Origin: Solirubrobacteraceae bacterium
Lineage (GTDB): Bacteria > Actinomycetota > Thermoleophilia > Solirubrobacterales > Solirubrobacteraceae
Direction: 5' to 3'
NCBI GenBank assembly: GCA_030043235.1
Contig: JASHYF010000404.1
Span: 1-6,248 of the forward strand
DNA length: 6,248 bases
Below the pieces are notes generated by a model. It was given only the letters and a program-made list of their open reading frames with translations, was not told the origin of the DNA and searched no databases. Positions 1 through 4,418 of this stretch are shown here, piece by piece (position 1 is the stretch's first letter; each line of letters begins with the position of its first letter). Position numbers and translations under genes: made by a program.

Positions 1-14
1 CTAACAGAGCACTA

Positions 15-171
15 CTAGGAGCGTGGGTCAGTAATGCTCCGGTGGGGGATGGCACGCACGAAATCGCCCATTTCTCGGCCGTCGTCCCAAATCCATGCCC
101 GTCAGCGGCCCAAAGTGGGGCGCTGTCCCACGCCAAGGCCGCGAAATGGCGTTACTGGGACACGCTCCTAG
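15..171. mobile_element. Foldback/MITE-like element or insertion-sequence remnant with CTAG ends
   Basis: CTAGGAGCGTG at 15-25 is perfectly inverted at 161-171. The match continues imperfectly to 37 and 149 (about 19 of 23 positions, including an inverted CAGTAA block). A second inverted pair lies inside: CCATTTC-t-CGGCC at 68-80 against 137-149 (12 of 13). The right arm alone also folds, TGTCCCA at 124-130 pairing with TGGGACA at 156-162. Read as an element, 19-167 would be about 149 bp flanked by CTAG at 15-18 and 168-171, which fits the 4-bp YTAR-type target duplications known for IS5- and IS701-like elements. No transposase is encoded, so this would be a non-autonomous or internally deleted copy. 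CTAG is palindromic and so could instead belong to the repeat itself. It lies 27 bp past the methyltransferase stop. The inverted repeats are plain in the sequence; the transposon identity is inferred. Confidence 0.5.
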
Positions 172-197
172 GCGCGTTTTCCGCACCTGTGATGAGG

Positions 198-953
198 CTA
201 GGGGGCCTGGTTCAGCTGGCCGAACAGCGCGTCGACTTGCAACAGCTGGCCGGTGCGCGGGTGGTGAAAGGCGGGCGCCATCGCGAGCAGCAGGAACCCG
301 CGCTCGGCGAGCCAGTCGATGATCTCGGAGAACAGAGCCTGCCCGCCGTAGAGCTCGACGAGCGAGAGCTCCGCGAGAACGCCGACGGTACGCGCGAGCG
401 CTGCCTGCCCGCCCTGCAAGACGGCCAGCTCGTTGCCCTGGGTGTCGATCTTCAGGAACAGGCGGTCGCTCTCGGACAGCCGGCTGGCGACCTCGGCGTC
501 GACCGTGGACACGCTCACTTCCACGCGCTCGCCGGGCGCCGCCTCGGGGAGCGCCTGCACCATCGCCGCGGCGGTGGGCAGCAGCGAGGAGGTGACGTCG
601 CCGGAGCCCGACCGGCGCATGGGGGCGTGGCCGGAGGTGTCGCTGAGCGCGGTCTCAGCAGCGTCCCAGCGAGGGTCGCCGGCGGCGCGTCGCGCGAGCA
701 CGCCGAACGGCTCGGGCAGCGGCTCGAAGGAGATCACGCGGCCCTCGTAGCCCGAACCACGGAGACGGTCGACGAAGCCGCCACGGTTGGCGCCGACGTC
801 GAGTACGACGGTGGCGCGACGCTCGCGCATCAGCCGGATGAGCAGGGGGTACAGGTCCCAGTCATCGCGATTCATGCTCGTTCGCCGCAGTTCGAATCCC
901 CGGCTCTCCAGCAGCGGCTGCGCGACCCTCCAGATCCTCTTGCGAAGCTTCAC
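198..953 (-). CDS. FkbM family SAM-dependent methyltransferase
   Basis: Predicted 251-aa cytosolic methyltransferase of the FkbM family, which transfers a methyl group from S-adenosylmethionine, usually to a sugar or polyketide hydroxyl. The SAM-binding motif I is VLDVGANRGGF at residues 50-60, followed by the acidic motif SFEPLPEPF at 75-83. The family signature LKIDTQGNE lies around 167-175, followed by a VLAELSLVELY strand-helix block. The C-terminal QVDALF matches the usual FkbM ending. I chose GTG at 953 because it keeps the basic N-terminal helix (KLRKRIWRVAQPLLESRGFEL) common in this family. ATG at 875 (225 aa) is the alternative. No good Shine-Dalgarno precedes the GTG; an ATACAC box a few bases upstream would allow a leaderless message. 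The open frame continues upstream to 1733, but that extension is antisense to the glycosyltransferase and low in complexity. The gene is divergent from the glycosyltransferase, which suggests a glycan target. The exact substrate cannot be read from sequence. Confidence 0.9.
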   Translation of the reverse strand: MKLRKRIWRVAQPLLESRGFELRRTSMNRDDWDLYPLLIRLMRERRATVVLDVGANRGGFVDRLRGSGYEGRVISFEPLPEPFGVLARRAAGDPRWDAAETALSDTSGHAPMRRSGSGDVTSSLLPTAAAMVQALPEAAPGERVEVSVSTVDAEVASRLSESDRLFLKIDTQGNELAVLQGGQAALARTVGVLAELSLVELYGGQALFSEIIDWLAERGFLLLAMAPAFHHPRTGQLLQVDALFGQLNQAP

Positions 954-1064
954 GGCGGTGTATGGTCGCAGGTGCCCTGGGTCCGGGCGCTCAGCTGGAG
1001 GGCATACACTGAGCCGCCGGCGCTCGACCGCGGCGCTGCGTCGACCGCCACCACACTCACGCCA
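954..1064. promoter_or_regulatory. Divergent promoter region between methyltransferase and glycosyltransferase genes
   Basis: This 111-bp spacer should hold both outward promoters. GTGTATG at 958-964 and CATACAC at 1003-1009 form a 7-bp inverted pair. On the + strand TACACT (1005-1010) is a fair -10 box, giving a leader of roughly 50 nt. On the - strand the mirrored ATACAC would put transcription starts at or next to the GTG at 953. I see no convincing -35 boxes. An alternative glycosyltransferase start, GTG at 972, would fall in this region. The repeats are visible; the promoter role is inferred. Confidence 0.3.
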
Positions 1065-1877
1065 GTGCCACACACGACGTTCCCCAACCCCGCAGCGGCG
1101 CCCGCAGGCATCCTGTATTCGTGCTCGGGTGAGCGCTACGTGGCCGAGGCGCTGCGCTCGGCGCGCTCGTCGCTGCGATACAACCGGCTGCCTCACCTGC
1201 TGTTCGTCTCGGAGGAGCTCACGGGCGCGACGGACGTGTCGACGGCGCGCTTCGAGCCATCGGCGAATCCGTACGTGGACAAGATCGCAAACATGCGCCG
1301 CTCCCCGTTCGAGCGTACGCTGTACCTCGACGCCGACACGTTCGTCGTGGACGAGATCGCCCACCTGTTGCGGCTGCTCGACCACTACGACATCGCCGCG
1401 GCCTACACGGCCGAAGGGCGGGGGCCGCACGACCCCGGCGTGCCGCCCCCGTTCTACGAGTTCAACACCGGCCTGCTCGCGTGGCGCGCCAGCGATCGGA
1501 TGGCGGCGTTCATGCGCAGCTGGCAAGAGACCTACGTCGAGTGGAGCCAGCACGGCGATCCGTTCATCACCCCCGGCAGGGGAAGCCGCAGCGGGAGAGC
1601 GGATCAACTGGCCTTTCGCCGCTGCGCGTGGGAGCACGGCGTCTGCCTGTTCGTGCTCGCGCCCGAGTACAACTTTCGCGTCGGCTATCCCATCACCGTG
1701 CAGGAGCGCGTGCGCGTCATCCACGGCCGTCACCCCGACGTCGAGACGCTGGCCGCCCGCATCAACGAGACGGAACTACCGCGATCGTGGCCGCCGCCGC
1801 CGACGCTGCAAGGGAAAGTCATGCGGCGCCTGCGCAAAGCAGCCCGGTGGCGGCCGATGCACCATGATGGGCGGTGA
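1065..1877 (+). CDS. Glycosyltransferase with GT-A-type DxD motif
   Basis: Predicted 270-aa soluble nucleotide-sugar glycosyltransferase. The start GILYSCSGERYVAEALRSA (15-33) is the first Rossmann-like strand and helix. LYLDADTFVVDEI (86-98) contains the D89-A-D91 metal/UDP-sugar binding triad. EFNTGLLAWR (132-141) matches the NTG acceptor-loop motif of GT8-like and related enzymes, ADQLAF (179-184) matches the conserved DQ-x-F motif, and VIHGRH near the C-terminus gives the usual metal-binding histidine. GTG at 1065 begins just before the first conserved strand. The same frame is open back to 42, but that part is antisense to the methyltransferase and is not protein-like. No clear Shine-Dalgarno is seen, so the start is less certain than the gene. 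The stop overlaps the next gene's start. The sugar donor and acceptor are unknown; surface polysaccharide or glycolipid is a guess based on the divergent FkbM gene. Confidence 0.8.
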   Translation: MPHTTFPNPAAAPAGILYSCSGERYVAEALRSARSSLRYNRLPHLLFVSEELTGATDVSTARFEPSANPYVDKIANMRRSPFERTLYLDADTFVVDEIAHLLRLLDHYDIAAAYTAEGRGPHDPGVPPPFYEFNTGLLAWRASDRMAAFMRSWQETYVEWSQHGDPFITPGRGSRSGRADQLAFRRCAWEHGVCLFVLAPEYNFRVGYPITVQERVRVIHGRHPDVETLAARINETELPRSWPPPPTLQGKVMRRLRKAARWRPMHHDGR

Positions 1878-2845
1878 TGCCAGCCCCGCGCACGCCGCCG
1901 AAGATGTTCGAGACCCGCAGCGAGTCCTGGCGGGAGGTCGGCCTGCTGCGCCAGATCAGCCCGCGCGTGGTCAAGCGCGCGCGCCTGGAGGTGTTGGTGC
2001 TGCTGCCGCTGTTCGCGGCGGTGGTGATCGTGTACGACAACCGCGTCAGCCTGTTCGGCACCCGCGTGCCGGCGGCGCCCGGGGTGCCCGCGCACGTGGT
2101 GCTGGAAGAACCGCTGGAAGCGATCGTGCGGGTGATCACGGTGATCGCGCTGGTGATCCTCGGCTGGGCGATCGCCCGCGACATCGGCCGCAGCCTCGGG
2201 CCGCCGCTGTTCCGGCGGCTGGAGCCGGCGACGGCCGGCACGGTTGGGTTCCTCATCCGCTTGGCCACGGTCGTGGCGGCGCTGATCCTGGCGCTGCGGG
2301 TGGCGGGCATCGAAGCGCGTACGCTCGCGCTGGGCACGGCGTTCACGGCGGTGATCTTCGGCCTCGCCGCGCAGCAGACGTTCGGCAACCTGGTCGCGGG
2401 GATGGTGCTGCTGAGCGCGCGGCCCTTCCGGGTGGGGGAGCGCGTGCGCCTGCAGGGCGGGAACCTCGCCGGCCAGATCGAGGGCACGGTCAGCTCGCTG
2501 GGCCTCCTGTACACGACGTTCGCCACCGGCGAAGACGCGATCATGGTGCCCAACAGCGTTGTGCTGAACGTGGCTGTGATGCCGCTGCGCGAGCCCGAGG
2601 CGGTCAACCTGCGCGCGCGCCTGCGCGCCGGGATGACGCCCGCAGACCTGCAGGAGATCCTCGAGAAGTCCCTGCAAACGCCGCTGCGCGACGCGCCGCG
2701 CATAACGCTCGAAGAGCTCTACGGCGACGAGGTGGTGGTGCTGATCGCAGCCACCCCGCGGGTCGCTTCGCAGGGCCGTCTGCTGGCAAGCGAACTGCTG
2801 TCGATCGTCTCGCGCGAGACGCGCTCTCACGTGTCCACGTCCTAA
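1877..2845 (+). CDS. MscS-family small-conductance mechanosensitive ion channel
   Basis: Predicted 322-aa inner-membrane channel that opens under membrane tension to release solutes during hypo-osmotic shock. Hydrophobic segments lie at about residues 38-53, 83-100 and 123-143. They are followed by the pore helix and family signature: Gly/Ala-rich LALGTAFTAVIFGLAAQQ (150-167), then TFGNLVAGMVLLSARPFRVGERV (168-190), which leads into the beta domain. IEGTVSSLGLLYTTF and IMVPNSVVLN continue that domain, and the C-terminal alpha/beta domain runs to the end. Length is near that of E. coli MscS (286 aa), with a longer N-terminus. ATG at 1877 overlaps the upstream TGA by one base (TGATG). GTG at 1874, one codon earlier, gives a four-base overlap and is equally possible. 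Either way translation is probably coupled to the glycosyltransferase. All expected family regions are present and I see no break. Confidence 0.92.
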   Translation: MPAPRTPPKMFETRSESWREVGLLRQISPRVVKRARLEVLVLLPLFAAVVIVYDNRVSLFGTRVPAAPGVPAHVVLEEPLEAIVRVITVIALVILGWAIARDIGRSLGPPLFRRLEPATAGTVGFLIRLATVVAALILALRVAGIEARTLALGTAFTAVIFGLAAQQTFGNLVAGMVLLSARPFRVGERVRLQGGNLAGQIEGTVSSLGLLYTTFATGEDAIMVPNSVVLNVAVMPLREPEAVNLRARLRAGMTPADLQEILEKSLQTPLRDAPRITLEELYGDEVVVLIAATPRVASQGRLLASELLSIVSRETRSHVSTS

Positions 2846-2852
2846 TGCGCGC

Positions 2853-2872
2853 CGGCGTCGCCGCGGACGCTG
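2853..2872. terminator. Weak hairpin between convergent genes, possible bidirectional terminator
   Basis: CGGCGTC (2853-2859) and GACGCTG (2866-2872) form a 7-bp stem with one G-T pair around the loop GCCGCG. It lies in the 55-bp gap between the convergent channel and reductase genes, where a shared terminator would be expected. There is no T-tract on either strand. The same gap carries a direct repeat TGCGCGCGCTC at 2873-2883 and 2892-2902, the second copy entering the reductase stop codon. Confidence 0.25.
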
Positions 2873-2900
2873 TGCGCGCGCTCGCACCGACTGCGCGCGC

Positions 2901-3803
2901 TCACACGCCGATGCGGTAGCGCAGAAACAGCTGCGACTCCCAGCGCAGCGCACCGAGCAGCGTGAGCTCCGCCGGGGGGTCCAGCTCGCCGCCGGCGAGG
3001 ATTCGCAGCGCCTCGCCGCCCGAGCAGCCGCTCCGACCCAGTCCTTCGGACTGTGTGCCCCGGTGCTCCTCGCCGCCGGCGAGCTTCGGCGAGAGCGTCA
3101 GAAACAGCTCGTCCACGAGGCCGTCAGCCAAGAGCTGGCAGGCCAGGTGGGGCCCGCCCTCGCACAGCAGCACGCTCACCGCGAAGCGCTCGGCGACGGT
3201 CGCGAGCGCCGCCTTCAGGTCGAGCAGGCCCTCACGCTGTGCGCGCACGTACTCCAGCTGCGCCCTCGCCGCCGGCAGGCTCGACGGGGACGCGGTGAGG
3301 ATCGCGACGCGCGCGCCGGGCTCGTCCAGCAGCGGGATGTCCCCTTCCAACGTCAGGCGCAGCCGCCCCGACACGATGCACGCGAGCGGCTCCTCGCTCA
3401 GCCCCCGTCGCCGCCTGAGCGCCCTGCGCTCGGCGTCCGGAATCAGCCGCCCGTAGCGCTCCGCGCGGACCGTGCCCGCACCAACGAGCACCGCGTCCAC
3501 CGCCGCGCGCAGCGCGTGGAAGAGCTGCCTGTCGGCCACGCCGCTGATCGGGCCGGAGTGCCCGCCGAGGGTCGCGCGCCCGTCCGCGGTGCTGACCATG
3601 TTCAGCAGCACGCGCGGGCGGGCCGGCACTTGCGCGGGCCGCTCCCACAGGCCGAGCCCCTCGACGAGCGCCGCCGCGCTCTCCGGCTCGCCAGCCGGTA
3701 GCAGCGGCTCCAGCAGCAGCCGCGGATGCGCCGCTCCGACGCGATCGCCATGGCGATCGCGGTCGCAATCAGCGCTCTGCTGTGGGCCTGCTCGGGCGTT
3801 CAC
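2901..3803 (-). CDS. RibD C-terminal domain / pyrimidine reductase-like protein (DHFR fold)
   Basis: Predicted 300-aa NAD(P)H-dependent reductase of the RibD_C family. Members reduce the ribosyl side chain of diaminopyrimidine intermediates in riboflavin synthesis, and stand-alone actinobacterial copies are often called pyrimidine reductase family protein. Family motifs are LLNMVSTADGRATLGG (66-81), GPISGVADRQLFHALRAAVDA with VLVGAGTVRAERYG just after, LLCEGGPHL (about 212-220) and LVDELFLTLSPKLAGG (229-244). There is no deaminase domain. The start is GTG at 3803, preceded on the minus strand by AGGG seven bases upstream; no ATG, GTG or TTG occurs between it and the conserved core. The first 25 residues (rich in Asp, Arg and Gln) are unlike the family and contain a perfect palindrome in the DNA. 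Residues 245-263 are a 19-residue insertion flanked by a DNA repeat. Without it the protein reads LAGGEALRI, as expected. No other riboflavin gene is visible, so the pathway role is inferred. Confidence 0.85.
   Translation of the reverse strand: MNARAGPQQSADCDRDRHGDRVGAAHPRLLLEPLLPAGEPESAAALVEGLGLWERPAQVPARPRVLLNMVSTADGRATLGGHSGPISGVADRQLFHALRAAVDAVLVGAGTVRAERYGRLIPDAERRALRRRRGLSEEPLACIVSGRLRLTLEGDIPLLDEPGARVAILTASPSSLPAARAQLEYVRAQREGLLDLKAALATVAERFAVSVLLCEGGPHLACQLLADGLVDELFLTLSPKLAGGEEHRGTQSEGLGRSGCSGGEALRILAGGELDPPAELTLLGALRWESQLFLRYRIGV
3011..3077. repeat. 57-bp in-frame insertion bounded by a 10-bp direct repeat, with internal palindrome
   Basis: CCTCGCCGCC occurs at 3011-3020 and again at 3068-3077, exactly 57 bp apart (19 codons). 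Between them is a perfect inverted repeat, CAGTCC-TTC-GGACTG (3040-3054). Deleting one 57-bp period restores the expected family reading of the reductase around the LAGGEA junction. The gained residues are small, polar and glycine/serine-rich, and would form a surface loop between strands near the C-terminus. This looks like a short palindromic element or a duplication-mediated insertion tolerated because it keeps frame. Confidence 0.65.
3740..3761. repeat. 22-nt perfect palindrome carrying two GCGATCGC sites
   Basis: GCGATCGC-CATG-GCGATCGC (3741-3760), with a further C/G pair at 3740 and 3761, is a perfect palindrome centred between 3750 and 3751. Allowing one bulged base extends it into GAC/GTC. 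It lies in the atypical N-terminal coding part of the reductase gene, about 40 bp inside its start. GCGATCGC is the HIP1 octamer, highly repeated in cyanobacteria; here two copies abut around CATG. It could be an operator, a methylation target or a chance structure. Confidence 0.75.
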
Positions 3804-4021
3804 CAGCCCACCCTAGCCACGCCGTCGGCGTCGGGCAGCGCCTGCGCCATTCCCTGCCGGGCAACATCTCGACAACACGGCGCCTCCTCGACCTGCTACG
3901 GTCGTGATGTATGGCCGGCGGACAAGAGACCGGCGAAGTAGTGCACGCGCTCGCAGGTCGGAAGCTCTCGGAAGAGTCCTCCGCGGAGCAGCACGCACAT
4001 ACCGTGGAGGAAATTCACACC
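3804..4021. promoter_or_regulatory. Divergent intergenic region and probable long 5' leader of the cold-shock gene
   Basis: This 218-bp gap separates the reductase start from the cold-shock gene and should contain both promoters. Next to the reductase start, the minus-strand AGGGTGGG (3808-3814) can act as its ribosome binding site. On the csp side no strong -35/-10 pair stands out; TACGGT (3897-3902) is a weak -10 candidate and would leave a leader of over 100 nt. That leader could fold locally: GCCGG (3914-3918)/CCGGC, CTCT-CGGA-AGAG (3965-3976) and the self-complementary CTCCGCGGAG (3979-3988). Long structured leaders are known for E. coli cspA, but the equivalence here is inference. Confidence 0.35.
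4006..4011 (+). promoter_or_regulatory. Strong ribosome binding site of the cold-shock gene
   Basis: GGAGGA lies 10 bases before the ATG at 4022 and is the best Shine-Dalgarno in the window. It fixes the start inside a longer open frame that reaches back to 3911, and suggests high translation. Confidence 0.85.
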
Positions 4022-4225
4022 ATGCCAACTGGCACCGTAAAGTGGTTCAGCGACGACAAGGGGTTTGGTTTCATCACCCCCGATGACGGCGACAAGGACC
4101 TGTTCGTTCATCACTCCGGCATCAACGGCGAGGGCTATCGCTCGTTGCAGGAGGGAGCCAAGGTCTCCTACGACCCCGAGCAGGGCGAGAAGGGTCCGAA
4201 GGCCGTGAACGTCACGACGCTCTAG
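4022..4225 (+). CDS. csp: Cold-shock domain protein (CspA family)
   Basis: Complete 67-aa single cold-shock domain that binds single-stranded RNA and DNA and acts as an RNA chaperone in the cytoplasm. It opens with [17 protein letters not shown] (3-19), containing the RNP1 motif KGFGFI. RNP2 follows as DLFVHHSGI (26-34), with the exposed Phe and His residues that stack on bases. The tail [19 protein letters not shown], then VNV, matches family strands four and five. Length is typical (65-70 aa). Asp, Lys and Glu are more frequent here than in the neighbouring genes, as usual for this family. The start is set by GGAGGA ten bases upstream. The gene stands alone, followed within 25 bp by a strong hairpin terminator. 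Cold induction cannot be read from sequence; many csp copies are constitutive. Confidence 0.96.
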   Translation: MPTGTVKWFSDDKGFGFITPDDGDKDLFVHHSGINGEGYRSLQEGAKVSYDPEQGEKGPKAVNVTTL

Positions 4226-4247
4226 TTCAGGGCGTCTCAACCACCGT

Positions 4248-4275
4248 TTGAGGGCCCGCTTCGGCGGGCCTTCGA
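4248..4275 (+). terminator. UUCG-capped hairpin terminator after the cold-shock gene
   Basis: GGCCCGC (4253-4259), loop TTCG and GCGGGCC (4264-4270) form a perfect 7-bp GC stem with a very stable UUCG tetraloop. Outer pairs 4248-4252 with 4271-4275 extend it to about 12 bp with two G-T wobbles. It begins 22 bp after the csp stop. The trailing T-run is short (TT then C), as often seen in high-GC genomes. Confidence 0.8.
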
Positions 4276-4383
4276 GCAGCGCTTCGGCGGGCAGCATCGC
4301 TTCGGCGGGCCTTTCGCAGCAGCGCTCTGGCGGGCAGCATCGCTTCGGCGGGGCCTTCGCAGCAGCGCTCTGGCGGGCCTTCG
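4263..4383. repeat. 43-bp-period imperfect tandem repeat derived from terminator-like GGCGGG units
   Basis: Two adjacent 43-bp copies, 4286-4328 and 4329-4371, match at 41 of 43 positions. A degenerate copy precedes them, overlapping the csp terminator, and a partial copy follows at 4372-4383. GGCGGG recurs at 4263, 4286, 4304, 4329, 4347 and 4372 with spacings 23, 18, 25, 18, 25. Most units keep CGCTTCGGCG, the apex of the terminator hairpin, but only the first keeps the full stem. The array fills most of the 193-bp gap between csp and the membrane glycosyltransferase. The open frame through it is a by-product of the repeat. Confidence 0.8.
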
Positions 4384-4418
4384 CGGTCGCGGCAGCGGGT
4401 ATCGTGGCGACGCTGAGT

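Noticed and set aside
42..1064. Plus-strand open frame upstream of the glycosyltransferase that would add about 340 residues
   Set aside because: It is antisense to the FkbM methyltransferase, low in complexity and shows no recognisable motif; the conserved glycosyltransferase core begins only after 1065.
954..1733. Minus-strand open frame extending the methyltransferase N-terminus by 260 residues
   Set aside because: It is antisense to the glycosyltransferase, His/Arg-rich without motifs, and the FkbM domain is complete from 953.
787..2919. Long plus-strand open frame of 710 codons
   Set aside because: Its translation is Arg/Ser/Thr/Pro-rich shadow sequence of the glycosyltransferase and MscS genes, typical of high-GC DNA.
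1730..2953. Minus-strand open frame of 407 codons across the MscS gene
   Set aside because: It is rich in His, Gln and Arg with no motif; the opposite strand encodes a clear MscS protein.
3911..4021. 37-codon N-terminal extension of the cold-shock protein from the ATG at 3911
   Set aside because: The cold-shock domain starts at 4022, where a strong GGAGGA sits ten bases upstream; the extension is unlike the family.
4248..4418. N-terminal extension of the GT-C protein from a TTG at 4248
   Set aside because: It would be encoded by the csp terminator and repeat array, has no ribosome binding site, and adds low-complexity residues.
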